This document shows, piece after piece, positions 1 through 9,915 of a stretch of DNA of 64,000 bases. Source of the DNA: Apoderus coryli (Eukaryota > Arthropoda > Insecta > Coleoptera > Attelabidae); contig OU452206.1 in NCBI GenBank assembly GCA_911728435.2, forward strand, positions 62,001-126,000, read 5' to 3'. Every line of letters begins with the position of its first letter. The first letter of the stretch is position 1. The notes below the pieces were generated by a model, which worked only from the letters and a program-made list of their open reading frames with translations, made no database searches and was not told where the DNA came from. The translations under genes were made by a program, and so were the position numbers.

Positions 1-372
1 TAGTGGTGATAATTCTTCATTTGGTAAAGGCGCACGTGATAATGCGTCAGCTGCAGCGTTTTCTTTTCCAGGATGATATCTTATTGCAAAATCATAACTG
101 TTCAAGATAATTGCCCATCTTAGCAAGCGGTTACTTACTACCTTCGGTGTTGAGCGGTTTTCACTAAATATTCTTTCAAGGGGTTTGTGATCCGTTAACA
201 GGGTGAATCTACGTCCGTAGATATACTGGTGAAACTTTGAGATTGCAAACATTATTGCCAAAGCTTCTTTGTCAATTGTTGCGTATCGTTTCTCCGTATC
301 GTTAAAAGTTCGGCAAGCGTATGCTATGGGTTTTCGTTTGCCATCTGTAAATTCGTGAAACAGTACTGCACC
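1..372 (-). pseudogene. Ty3/gypsy pol fragment (RNase H), cut by window start
   Basis: The reverse complement of 1-372 encodes the same RNase H segment as the plus-strand copy starting at 16829, beginning with a GAVLFHEFTDG-like strand and passing the KEALA glutamate and the TDHKPL aspartate typical of the Ty3/gypsy RNase H. The C-terminal end reads ADALSR, the usual family ending of this domain, whereas the copy at 17.1 kb has histidine there, so this copy keeps the ancestral residue. Its 5' side ends at the same point as the other copy (372 here, 16829 there), against non-coding DNA shared by both arms. It is therefore part of the inverted duplication and not an independent insertion. The rest of pol lies beyond the window edge. 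Sure of the family, unsure whether any longer ORF exists outside. Confidence 0.85.
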
Positions 373-1805
373 TTGTTACGTTGCTAAAAATACCACCTAC
401 CTCCGCTTAATATTTTTCTTTAATCATAATTGTCGCTTAACACATAACATCAAATGGTATCACCTCATGAAACGTATAAACCCTACATTCTTGTCTTTTC
501 CTATTAATATAGAATTTCCATTTAATTATTGTATCCTTGATTTATTATTTTGTTCAATTGGAGCGCATAATCCATATGCCTATCCATAATAACCGGCCGC
601 AAGTACCATTGAATAGTGCTCCGATGATCTGCTCGTTGCTTTGGTACAGCTAAAATAGAACACAGGGCAATTAGGGTTGTCTTTAGTGGGTAAAATTAAT
701 GAAATATAACAGAAATCCTACCTCCAATCACTCCTCTTTGTAGAGTTGAGTTATTCAATATCGGCTCGTGTTTGTTTACTTTTGTTTATTTACAATATCC
801 AGACAGTATCCCAATGTTATTGTTTTGCCTTTGCTGATCGGCTGTCATGTCGCTGAATTCGACAGGAGGATGTATCAATACTGTCTCATTTCGCGGTTAA
901 ACCCAACCTTCTGACAGGATAATTCTCCATTACAATTTCGGGTGTGGATCCAGACAGTAGCGAGGAAGTTTTGTGAAGCCAGTAATTGTGGAGGCACTTT
1001 CGTTATAATATTTGGTATTTATAGTGCTCCACACATATTTGATATATGGTTTTATGTTTGGTAACTTCTCGTTGCAATTAAGTGTTGGTATTCCGACAAT
1101 TCACATAAGGCCATCTAACATCTAAGGTAGGTCATAATTATAGAACATCGTAGACGCTTTCAGTATAACTTTTGTGCTATATAGGATCCTTTATATCTGC
1201 TTTTAGGCCTTTTTATTCTTTCTCTTGCTTTGTGGCTACAACTGCTTTGTACGTAAAGTACCGGTTTACGGTCTGCTATGGTTTTGGTGCAACTGTGGTA
1301 GCTTTGAGCAATAGTGGTAGAATTTAGTTTGTATCCCACCTAAGTGGATGCTGTATTGGATGGTATGATAGACTGGCTGTGTGAGGTATTGGTGCCTACC
1401 TGAAATTTCCAGATTCTCATATAGGATAGGACTGAGCCCACGCTAGATCCGGGCTCCGCAGATAAGTGATATGCATTCATTCTAATTTACGTAAATATAG
1501 ACTATATACGTGGTGTTACTTATAAGTTTTGTTCACATTCGTATCAGTTTTCCCGTTTATTTATGCTTATTTGTTTATAATTGTTTTATACACATATTTG
1601 TTGTTTTAAGTATCTTTAGGAAGTACCTTGTCGTGCATAATTGTTAGCATTTCATGACGTCATGATAGCGTCATGGCCACGACATAGTGACCGTAGGGAA
1701 ACTATTGCTATTAATTGTACATTGTCCCCCTTGCCATACCTGTTAAACATTATTGTATACTGTTTAATAGATAATTCTAACCTACTGTAAGGTACAGTAG
1801 GGTTT
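1..1805. repeat. Left arm A' of a large inverted duplication
   Basis: This stretch is the reverse complement of 15385-17200. At the outer end position 1 pairs with 17200 and 360 with 16841. At the inner end 1741 pairs with 15449. The 11-base difference is explained by an 11-bp insertion in the right arm near 16225. Mismatches are few, so the duplication is young. From 373 to 1805 I see no gene, only AT-rich DNA with one CRE-like palindrome, ATGACGTCAT at 1654-1663, kept in both arms. The arm continues beyond the window on the left. Confidence 0.93.
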
Positions 1806-1818
1806 TATATATATATAT
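1806..1818. repeat. (TA)n tract, left junction of the 5 kb element
   Basis: Short TA microsatellite between arm A' and the GGAGGC-motif element. In the right-hand copy (15374-15384) the same tract joins arm A directly to X', with no insertion. Confidence 0.85.
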
Positions 1819-1837
1819 TGGCCTACCTATCTTACTT

Positions 1838-2084
1838 GCCTCCACACATATAACAGACGCACATGCCTCCACCCTTTCCGCTAATGCTACAGCTGTATAT
1901 TATATACCAGACGATTCGCATTTGCCATCTTATTAAGGGCACGGTGAGAGGGGTAAGGAAATACAAAATAAAACTTATACAAATAAAAATGAAACACAAG
2001 ATAGCAAATGGCCTCCATACACGTAGCGACAAATTGGCCTCCAGTGTGTATATAAAACAACACGGATGCGACGTAGTGGCCTCC
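1838..2084. repeat. Left subterminal GCCTCC cluster
   Basis: Five GCCTCC hexamers in one orientation within 250 bp (1838, 1865, 2011, 2037, 2079), mirrored by a cluster at the other end of the element. Such dense subterminal repeats usually mark transposase binding sites in DNA transposons. That role is inferred here. Confidence 0.6.
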
Positions 2085-2289
2085 AGCGCTGTTGCACGCT
2101 TTCCCCTCTTATTTATTTGATTGTTTTTACGTCGCCGAAATAGTTCAGTGAAATATTTGAGCTTATGTATGTGACGATGAATAAAAAAGTGTTTAATACC
2201 TTACTTAATACTATACTATAATACCTAGTATATAGATACGATTACGTGGTATTGGTGCGAAAGATACAGAATTATCTCGAGTTTTAATT

Positions 2290-2610
2290 ATGTTATTAAC
2301 TTCATTAAGGGTGATCCAAAAAAAATATAATAATAATATTTTGTACTTGCATTGTAACTTTTTTAAACGTGTACCAATTCTTGTAAATATTGGCTTGTCT
2401 GAAGAACTAACTGCAGATTTAGTCAAAAAACTTTCGGTTTCGGCGATCGCTACAGCAGGTAAATATGCATATTTTTCGAGCAGATATCCTGTAAGAATTT
2501 GTGGTACGAAAGTAATTGAATTTTTAGAATCATAACTGGCCGAAGCAAAAGATTGGTCGCAATGGCAACAAACAGGCCGAAAAAGGTAAATGAAAATTAA
2601 ATAACAAAAC
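2290..2610 (+). pseudogene. Exon-like remnant inside the 5 kb element
   Basis: An open frame runs from 2290 to a TAA at 2533-2535, and the same frame continues readably for another 17 codons (ending QWQQTGRKR) to an AAAAAG|GTAAAT donor-like site near 2585. The composition (LSEELTADLVKKLSV, GKYAYFSSRYPV) looks like protein rather than random AT-rich translation, but I do not recognise it. The single in-frame stop and donor-like end suggest a decayed internal exon, perhaps of the element's own transposase. Another such stretch, 5978-6156, lies in the same strand downstream. Confidence 0.3.
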
Positions 2611-4189
2611 TTAAAAATATATGATTATACTTATAGATTTGTACCTATGCAAAAAATTTAGCGAATTATCTTAAGAAACAACCAAACGAGCTATTTCAAA
2701 TGATAAAAAGATATTTTTGAAGTTTTTTAAAATTTTTCATTTATCGGTTTAAGAAATATTTTTTAAACAGCGTGAGTCATTTGTACAAACTTAATGAATT
2801 AGTCGTGGCAGCTAAACAGTAATCGAAGTTAACAAGGAAAGGGATCATAAACAACTACATAAACAATATGCACATATCGTACGGACGGAGAGTTAACATC
2901 AATATTGCAAGCATTCAATAAAAAAAAATTACACGGATAAATAAGAGAGTTGAAAGAGGTGATGAATTAGGCTACTCAAGGGTTGGTTATAGCGCAGCTA
3001 ATCTTCAACTTTCATAAGAAAGAAACATATTAGTCTGAGATAAACAACAGTTTGTACAAGTTCTGATGTTTGACCTCGACTGTTGCGTGACGAAACCTGC
3101 ACAACAAAAAAATAATCGCATGTGTAGGAGTGAAACTTTGTGATTTTTTTACCCACTTCAATTGTCTATTATTCAATTTCAAATGTCAGTGTGTGAAAAT
3201 CTTTTAAATATTTCCGGAGCCTGAATGTTACTTGGATGTTAACATAACGGGTAGAAATCCATTAAAAAGGTATAATATGGAAAGTAAAAATGATTTTAAC
3301 TAAACTTATATACACGGTGAGTTATTAGTGCGTTGAACCTCAAAGACCAAAAATTTCACGCATAACTAAGTAGCCAGTGTTTAGGCAGTCATAAAGTACG
3401 TATTTTAAAATTATTGATATTTGTACAGGGTGGCTTATCTCATCAGGATGAACCAAACTTACGTTTTTTTAAATGGAAAGCCCTATTTGTTATTCCACAA
3501 TTTCATTGGTTTAGACTTTACAAGTCAAATATTTTAATAACCAGAAGAGATACGGACATGTGATTTTCAGGAGATTAAAGACAAACCATTATGTGACTAG
3601 AGCCATGACTGTAAATTTTTTAAATTTAATCGATACTGAAATTTACAGGCTGTAAACAAAACTACTGATTTTTTCTCGAACTTAAAGATCCGAGATTTCC
3701 GTTAAAATTTGATTATTTTTTTATAAACACTGAAATGAAAAAAAAAAAAATGTTAGCCTAATTATAAAATAATAACAATGATCTGTTAGATAATTATTTA
3801 TTAAATGTTGATTTTGGTTAAATATAAATAAATTTCTTGAAAAAGTAGTTCATTCTTAAGTGGAGTTATAATTTCAGTAATGAAAAATAAAATAAAAATA
3901 ATTTCGTTGAGATTGGACTTTTATTTTTCAATACTGAACATTAAATTTGTCTAAATTCGGATTATTTTTACAGTAGTGCTGTAAATTCATCGCTAAAATG
4001 CTGTAAATTCATCGTTAAAATATTGCATCATAATCACCTTTTATACGGACTATAATAGACTTTTTATGGAGAAAAGGAAAAACCTGTTTCAGCTTATTGG
4101 CCAATAGTTTTTACGGAAAATGTTTAAATACCTTTTAACCTAAACATATAGATACTTCATAATTTCGCACTTATAACCGGTAATATTAA
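2611..4189. other. No recognisable gene
   Basis: AT-rich interior of the 5 kb element. I see no long ORF, no repeat shared with the rest of the window and no convincing motif. Confidence 0.6.
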
Positions 4190-4392
4190 CTCGAAATTGA
4201 AACTCAAAGTCCAATCTACTATTTTAATTCAAAACGTTCTATCAAACACACCAATGGGCAAAAGTACATTTCGAGAACACTGGTTCTCATCATCAACTTT
4301 TAACGATACAAAGCAACAAAATCAATATACAAAGTCAATATTGAAAATGGTTTGAAAAGCCTCCATTGGCTGGTGGAACGCTCACAATTGTG
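4190..4392 (-). repeat. Inverted repeat flanking a LINE fragment, left copy, with hairpin motif
   Basis: Its reverse complement is similar, at roughly 70 percent by eye, to 5720-5900. The best conserved part is a hairpin at 4267-4297 with a GAGAAC/GTTCTC stem preceded by TTGATGAT and followed by GAAA, matching 5786-5814. The order TGATGA, stem, GAAA resembles the core of the hammerhead-like motifs known from Penelope-like element termini. I infer that this pair are old terminal pieces of such an element, into which or next to which the LINE came. Confidence 0.5.
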
Positions 4393-4458
4393 GATTGCAA
4401 AACCGGCACTCACTCGCAAAATCGGCATTCACTCGCTAATGAGTAGAATTATTCCATC

Positions 4459-5660
4459 TCAGGGATTTCTGTTGTGAACTCCAAGATGGCTAAACAGACC
4501 GATCATCGCGCCACAAACCTTATCACAAAATTGACACACCCAATCGCCAACATTTACCGGCTGTTGTAGGTATGCTGCCCCATCGATGCGTTCTCTCTCT
4601 TTTCGATGCTGTTTCTTTGCACCCGCCGACGCTGCTCTTCAAAAACTTGATGACCCTAGTAAATGGTACGCCTCCATCTCGGTCGGTCATTCCCGATCTG
4701 CTCCCAGTTGCTCTTTACATCTAAGCCATACTACTTTATGTTGGTCTTAGGAACATCCTTGTACCTCTTTTGCTGCCCTCCTTGATTTCGTGAGCCGACC
4801 TTAAGTTGTGAACAAAGGATTCTCTTTGAAAGGCGTTCCGTTGGCATGCAGATTACGTGGCAGCTGGTGGCTCACAATCATCGCCTCAATGCCAGTTGTT
4901 TTGTCTTCCTCTAGAACGCTGATGTCTGTTGGTCGGTCCTGCCATTTGATTCCAAGAACTCTTCTAAGACATCGTTGATGGTACTTCTCTAAGGGTCTTA
5001 AATGCCTCCGATAAGTGGTCCAAGACTCACAGCTGTACGTAAGGGTAGGAACTACAATAGCATTATACACTCGCAATTTATTTCGAACGTCGATGTTCTG
5101 ATTATGGAAGCCTCTCGGCCTCAGTCGGCCAAAAGATGCGCTTGCCCATCTTCTGCGATGCTGAATTTCATCATCGATATTTGCGTACGCCGCGAGTACT
5201 GCCGAGGTAAGAGACACTCTCGATGTTCTGAAGTCTGTCTCCGTTAACTTGAATATGTGGTGGGACAGCCCTATTGTTTGGTGCAGGCTGGCAGAGAATC
5301 TGGGTTTTCTTTATATTTAGTTCATGCGCTGTTAAATGCATTTAGTGTATGCGCTGTTAAATGCATTTAGTATATATTGAAGATCCCCTTCTGTATCAGA
5401 TAGTACAACGTTGTCATCCTCGCATTGAAGCTCAGTGATGTGGATACGATCTTTGTCTCAGCTTGCAGTCTAGGAAGCTTGAAGAGTCCGCCGCGATCAA
5501 ATCTGTAGACGATCTCTATTCCCCCCGGTAGTTCATCCTTAACAAGTTGAGTGACCGTTTCCACAAACATCGAAAACAAAATCGGTGCAATGACACAACC
5601 CTGTTTTACGCCAGTGTTATGGGAAAGGGCTCTCCCGGTCCGTTGTTGATTAGAACTGCT
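4459..5660 (-). pseudogene. LINE (non-LTR retrotransposon) 3' half, RT to C-terminal zinc finger
   Basis: Read on the minus strand, the family landmarks come in order over several frames. From about 5645 comes GVKQGCVIAPILF (RT palm start), then a YRFDRG stretch, then CEDDNVVLSD near 5410 in place of the usual xADD catalytic motif. A YLGS segment near 5200 is followed by an ORF at 5217-4801 with the RT thumb (DDEIQHR, SFGRLR, LTYSCESWT, KYHQRCLR, LGIKWQDR). Further on comes a GGQQKRYKD stretch, and finally a C-terminal CxxC...HxxxxH finger (VCQFCDK, IGLFSH) ending at a stop at 4459-4461. Several frameshifts, in-frame stops and the altered active-site residue make it dead. The overall layout fits the RTE/CR1-like LINEs with this C-terminal finger. 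The clade is uncertain. Confidence 0.85.
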
Positions 5661-5719
5661 GCTGCAAACTTTGTAATAAACGAAAGAAAACTAGCAGTGC
5701 CACTAATTACTTGTGAGCG

Positions 5720-5900
5720 TTTCGAGAGGTTTTCAAACATTTTTATTTTACTTTTATTAATTTTATCGCTTTGGACCGTTTAAAGCTGATGATGAGAACC
5801 ACTGTTCTCGAAACATGTACTTTTGTCCGTCGGTTTGTTGGATAGGGTGTTTTCAATAAATAAAATAGTGATTTGGATTTTGAGTTCCATTTCCGATTTA
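5720..5900 (+). repeat. Inverted repeat flanking a LINE fragment, right copy, with hammerhead-like hairpin
   Basis: Partner of 4190-4392. At 5786-5814 CTGATGA is followed by one extra T, a perfect GAGAAC/GTTCTC stem with a CACT loop, then GAAAC. Just upstream GCTTT (5768-5772) can pair with AAAGC (5782-5786). This is close to a hammerhead core, but the expected helix III and cleavage triplet are not convincingly formed, so it may be inactive. Confidence 0.5.
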
Positions 5901-5977
5901 TTGATTCCACTTTGAGTAAAGATTACATGTTTTGGATAATTTTAAACTTTTTGTATCATGAGTCTCTTTTATTTTAG

Positions 5978-6156
5978 CATCAAAACAAACACTAACACAC
6001 AAAATTCTATTGTCAAAAGAGCAATCTAAATTAGTAAAACGATACTTTAAGAGCCATATTCAAAAGAAAAATGAAGAATTGATTAGGAAACATCCTAATT
6101 TATTCAGCAATAATGGCTGGGTTAGAATGAAGACATACGATACTTACCTTACATAA
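5978..6156 (+). pseudogene. Putative last coding exon inside the 5 kb element
   Basis: A pyrimidine-rich stretch ending in TTTTATTTTAG (AG at 5976-5977) looks like a splice acceptor. The frame that follows is open for 58 codons and stops at TAA 6154-6156. It contains a charged helical segment (LSKEQSKLVKRYFKSHI) followed by a short segment with HPNLFSNNGWVRMK. By pattern only, this recalls a C-terminal module (acidic or basic helix, then a W..(I/M)K element) seen in several uncharacterised insect and fish transposon-type proteins. I cannot name it. With 2290-2610 it may be a remnant of the gene of the 5 kb element. Confidence 0.35.
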
Positions 6157-6429
6157 TGTAACAGTTTGTTATGTTTAGCCTAAATAATAGTAACCAAAAT
6201 ATTACCATTTGATTGCTAGAATTTATTTGAATTTTACGATATTTGTTTTTATGTTAATTACCTTTTTTAAAAAACTTTCTAATTTTTAGTTCAAAGAGAA
6301 AACATATACAGCTTCTTAATGTTTAAGTTGTTTCATTTTACGTACAAAACCTGAATTTTCAACCCTTATCCTATTTTTCCGAATCACCAACGGTGTTATT
6401 AAATTATCAGACTGTCAAATATCGTAACT
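6157..6429. other. No recognisable gene
   Basis: AT-rich DNA between the exon-like stretch and the right subterminal motif cluster. Nothing recognised. Confidence 0.6.
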
Positions 6430-6820
6430 GCCTCCACCACCTATCTTACACTTGTAATGCAAGTATATTAATACCACTATTGTTTCAAATGCGTGATTGC
6501 CAAATCTCAGAGGCCAGTAGGTCCATTAGATGTATGGAGGCAACTTCGTTCAGCTCACATATAATTTGTATATGTGTATATGTCCAAGGCGCCACCTGAA
6601 CTTTTTTTCTCGAACTAAACTGTATAACTGTATATGTGTAAGTGGCGAACTGGCCTCCACCACAATTTTCGGCAGTGGCCTACTGGGGTCTATTCTAATC
6701 ATTTAAACTACTTATACACGGGGGTACTGAGTTGCCTCCGAAATTTCGCAGTTGCCTCCGTTTTGGAGGCAAGTTCGTTCAGCGAATGTACTGATACGGA
6801 GGCCAATTTGACACTATGCA
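6430..6820 (+). repeat. Right subterminal GGAGGC region with 20-bp motif
   Basis: It contains hexamers at 6430, 6536, 6653, 6734, 6754, 6765 and 6798. Two of them belong to a longer motif, GGAGGCAAGTTCGTTCAGCG at 6765-6784 and a near copy at 6536-6554. The last 350 bp are recognisably homologous, in the same orientation, to 21170-21471. The shared order is GGCGCCAC-type block, ACACGGGGGTAC, GCCTCCG twice, TTTTGGAG, then GGAGGCC and TGCA before (TA)n. Confidence 0.75.
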
Positions 6821-6837
6821 TATATATATATATATAT
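6821..6837. repeat. (TA)n tract, right junction of the 5 kb element
   Basis: TA microsatellite between the element end (ACTATGCA) and block X. It is the duplicate of the target tract at 1806-1818. Confidence 0.85.
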
Positions 6838-7081
6838 TATACTTACGTCCTTATAAGTTTACTAATATCAGGGTACGCTGGTGCCTGTCTGATTGTCATA
6901 GAGTTCATCTCTTGTGACATTATATTAAAAATTGTTAATTTTTATATTTTAAGGTTAGGCGTGTAATTGTCAGTCAGCAACAGCTGGGATAGGAATTATA
7001 CTTCTTTTTATATTAGGTTATACTTTATTTATACTTATATTTAATAATTAATATCCATATACCTAATTAGTTTTCTATGTT
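6838..7081. repeat. Block X (inverse of 15130-15373)
   Basis: 244 bp of AT-rich non-coding DNA whose reverse complement is 15130-15373 with a few substitutions. It is enclosed by TA runs on both sides in both copies. Originally it appears to have been continuous with arm A'. Confidence 0.9.
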
Positions 7082-7107
7082 TATATATATATATATATAT
7101 ATATATA
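7082..7107. repeat. (TA)n tract at the Penelope left junction
   Basis: TA microsatellite directly abutting the first base of the Penelope palindrome. Confidence 0.9.
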
Positions 7108-7169
7108 ACTGGAAAAGGATCTTGGGGTATAGGCCTTTTTGTAAAGTATTACTCTTTATTCCACACCAA

Positions 7170-7200
7170 GCTTTCGATAATATTTATTATCTTTATCAAG
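7170..7200 (-). other. Hammerhead-like hairpin at Penelope terminus, left arm
   Basis: Mirror copy of 9885-9915. On the minus strand it reads CTTGATAAA, a 7-bp GATAATA/TATTATC stem with an AA loop, then GAAAGC. See the right-arm entry. Confidence 0.4.
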
Positions 7201-7698
7201 GCTACAAAAAAGAAGAAAATGATGATTTGGTTATTAAGTATACAAACATAATCACTACCTTCTAAGTGGGTTGGTAGAGTTACTTAAATTTACGGAGTAT
7301 CATTAATAATTGATTTTACACATAAATTAATTATGAACAAAGTTTTAACAACTATCTTTTATTTAAAATACCTTAATGCCGAAATGTGAATGCAAACCAA
7401 CCAACTTCTAAATTAAATTCAATGTCTATGTGTGTGTGGGTGTTTTTTAATGTAAAGCCATTGTCATGATGTTTTTATTTTATGACCCATTGATGCGCCG
7501 GAGGTGCATCCAGTTGCCACCCTAGTCGCAACCACCGACTCATCACGCCCCATAAGCCTGTTTATTGTGTTCGTAAAATTGTTTCATTACTTATTTATGT
7601 GGGATTCTCCACACAGCTCTCACTACTGTGCTTTGAGTCCCACATGATGTAAATTTCAGGTCTTACTGGACGAGGTCCTTTATTAACACGTAGCTAAA
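7201..7698 (-). other. Penelope non-coding 3' region, left arm
   Basis: Inverted copy of 9387-9884, the sequence after the stop codon of the endonuclease ORF. It holds no gene. A GC-richer block near 7490-7550 stands out from the AT-rich surroundings and is identical in both arms. Confidence 0.7.
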
Positions 7699-8319
7699 TT
7701 AATCCATCGAGTTCTGAGTCCCCCGGCCTCTCTGGTTGTCAAATGATAATAAGTATTGATATATTAATCCTGCTTCATCGATGTCTTTTCTTTTATTTAT
7801 CGCGGTGTTGCTAAAATTTGTCTCTACCATTTCTAAGAACAATCTTTTGGTTTTGTTTTTTTCGGTGTGTAATATTGAAACTTTGTTGAAGTCCGGTATG
7901 TGCCCTGTATCAATGTTATGTTCTGCCAAGGCGCATGATCGTTTGGATAACCTGCAATCGCTCCTGTGTGCAGTAATCCGGTCCTTTAATACTCTACCAG
8001 TTTGACCTATGTATATTTGTTCACATTCGGAACACGGAATACTGTACACTACTTCCGGTGTCTTGAGAATTTCTGTTCTGTTTTTTAGTGTGGAGAAAAG
8101 TTTACCTATATTTTTTGTATATCTTTGGGCGATTTTTATAGTGGAGATATTTTTAAAAACTTTTATTATTTTTGGTGATATTTGTTTAATTGCTGGTATC
8201 GAGAAATAGGTGATATGTGTAGGATTTTGGTCTGTGGAATTTTCATTGTTAATTATTCGGGAGGCATTAGTATTGTATATTAATTTGGTAAGTAGTGGTT
8301 TTGGGTAAGAGTTGTTCAC
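7699..8319 (-). pseudogene. Penelope GIY-YIG endonuclease end, inverted partial copy
   Basis: An open frame of 206 codons identical in protein sequence to the last 205 residues of the plus-strand ORF, apart from its first methionine, which replaces an internal residue. It has the IYIGQTGR motif, the arginine and histidine of the second helix, the LFLEM glutamate and the paired CxxC and HxxxxxH residues. It lacks all reverse transcriptase motifs because the inverted arm ends at about 8351. The open frame is kept by recency, not by function. Confidence 0.9.
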
Positions 8320-8351
8320 AAATGTATTGAAAAGTAATTTCTTGTTTTTTT

Positions 8352-9386
8352 ATTGCGCAATACGTGATGGATGATTTGCTCGATGAAAGTATCCCTAAAC
8401 TCTCTTTTTCTCTGCCCTTTATTAAGAAATATGTTGACGACTTGATTTGTTCTATACCCCAAGATAAACAGAACGAAATCCTGACAGTCTTCAACCAATA
8501 CAATAAACACATCCAATTCACAATAGAACAAGAACACGAAAATGGTGTACCCTTCCTGGACACAAAACTCATCCGAACGTCTGAGAATAAAATAATTTTA
8601 GATTGGTACGTAAAACCTTCGAGTTCAGGAAGGTATTTGAATTACAACTCATTTCATTCCGAAAAAACAAAAATTAATATGGTGCTATCTCTTAAGTCCC
8701 GAATAGAGAAAATTAGCCATCAATCCCTAAAAGAAAAAAACAAGAAATTACTTTTCAATACATTTGTGAACAACTCTTACCCAAAACCACTACTTACCAA
8801 ATTAATATACAATACTAATGCCTCCCGAATAATTAACAATGAAAATTCCACAGACCAAAATCCTACACATATCACCTATTTCTCGATACCAGCAATTAAA
8901 CAAATATCACCAAAAATAATAAAAGTTTTTAAAAATATCTCCACTATAAAAATCGCCCAAAGATATACAAAAAATATAGGTAAACTTTTCTCCACACTAA
9001 AAAACAGAACAGAAATTCTCAAGACACCGGAAGTAGTGTACAGTATTCCGTGTTCCGAATGTGAACAAATATACATAGGTCAAACTGGTAGAGTATTAAA
9101 GGACCGGATTACTGCACACAGGAGCGATTGCAGGTTATCCAAACGATCATGCGCCTTGGCAGAACATAACATTGATACAGGGCACATACCGGACTTCAAC
9201 AAAGTTTCAATATTACACACCGAAAAAAACAAAACCAAAAGATTGTTCTTAGAAATGGTAGAGACAAATTTTAGCAACACCGCGATAAATAAAAGAAAAG
9301 ACATCGATGAAGCAGGATTAATATATCAATACTTATTATCATTTGACAACCAGAGAGGCCGGGGGACTCAGAACTCGATGGATTAA
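8352..9386 (+). CDS. Penelope-like protein, RT C-terminus plus GIY-YIG endonuclease (5' truncated)
   Basis: The first methionine in frame is at 8364 (340 residues), but homology already starts at 8352 with AQYVMDD, so this is a 5'-truncated ORF and not a true start. Residues 23-26 are YVDD, the catalytic palm motif. GVPFLDTKL at 61-69 and WYVKPSSSGRYLN at 81-93 match the region that follows it in Penelope reverse transcriptases. Residues 224-320 form the GIY-YIG nuclease. The VYSIPC and YIGQT strands contain C230 and C233, R248 and H252 sit in the helix, H268 and H274 complete a CCHH zinc site, and E297 is the likely metal ligand. A full protein would be over twice as long, so most of the RT fingers and palm are missing. 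The frame has no stops, which together with the identical inverted copy points to a recent insertion. Confidence 0.93.
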   Translation: MAQYVMDDLLDESIPKLSFSLPFIKKYVDDLICSIPQDKQNEILTVFNQYNKHIQFTIEQEHENGVPFLDTKLIRTSENKIILDWYVKPSSSGRYLNYNSFHSEKTKINMVLSLKSRIEKISHQSLKEKNKKLLFNTFVNNSYPKPLLTKLIYNTNASRIINNENSTDQNPTHITYFSIPAIKQISPKIIKVFKNISTIKIAQRYTKNIGKLFSTLKNRTEILKTPEVVYSIPCSECEQIYIGQTGRVLKDRITAHRSDCRLSKRSCALAEHNIDTGHIPDFNKVSILHTEKNKTKRLFLEMVETNFSNTAINKRKDIDEAGLIYQYLLSFDNQRGRGTQNSMD

Positions 9387-9884
9387 TTTAGCTACGTGTT
9401 AATAAAGGACCTCGTCCAGTAAGACCTGAAATTTACATCATGTGGGACTCAAAGCACAGTAGTGAGAGCTGTGTGGAGAATCCCACATAAATAAGTAATG
9501 AAACAATTTTACGAACACAATAAACAGGCTTATGGGGCGTGATGAGTCGGTGGTTGCGACTAGGGTGGCAACTGGATGCACCTCCGGCGCATCAATGGGT
9601 CATAAAATAAAAACATCATGACAATGGCTTTACATTAAAAAACACCCACACACACATAGACATTGAATTTAATTTAGAAGTTGGTTGGTTTGCATTCACA
9701 TTTCGGCATTAAGGTATTTTAAATAAAAGATAGTTGTTAAAACTTTGTTCATAATTAATTTATGTGTAAAATCAATTATTAATGATACTCCGTAAATTTA
9801 AGTAACTCTACCAACCCACTTAGAAGGTAGTGATTATGTTTGTATACTTAATAACCAAATCATCATTTTCTTCTTTTTTGTAGC
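9387..9884 (+). other. Penelope non-coding 3' region, right arm
   Basis: Sequence after the endonuclease stop codon, identical in inverse to 7201-7698. No gene. Confidence 0.7.
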
Positions 9885-9915
9885 CTTGATAAAGATAATA
9901 AATATTATCGAAAGC
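9885..9915 (+). other. Hammerhead-like hairpin at Penelope terminus, right arm
   Basis: CTTGATAAA, then GATAATA/TATTATC (9894-9900 with 9903-9909) closing on an AA loop, then GAAAGC. The arrangement (C/T)TGATRA, hairpin, GAAA is that of a hammerhead core, and such ribozymes are known in Penelope terminal regions. Helices I and III are not clear here, so catalysis is unproven. Confidence 0.4.

Larger units (their letters stand above)
1819..6820. mobile_element. 5.0 kb (TA)n-inserted element with subterminal GGAGGC motifs
   Basis: The boundaries come from comparing a filled site with an empty one. The sequence left of 1806 and right of 6838 is contiguous, in inverted form, at 15374-15384, where only a TA run lies between the two flanks. 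Both ends carry repeated GCCTCC/GGAGGC hexamers pointing in opposite directions (left at 1838, 1865, 2011, 2037, 2079; right at 6430, 6536, 6653, 6734, 6754, 6765, 6798). The first bases inside the left TA run, TTGGCCTACC, match the reverse complement of the right end, TTGGCCTCCG, but the right end has about 14 extra bases outside that point. There is no long terminal inverted repeat. The interior holds exon-like stretches at 2290-2610 and 5978-6156 and a LINE pseudogene. I read this as a DNA-transposon-like element of unknown superfamily. Confidence 0.65.

Noticed and set aside
1654..1663. CRE-like ATGACGTCAT as a promoter element
   Set aside because: No gene nearby; conserved in the other arm only because of the duplication.
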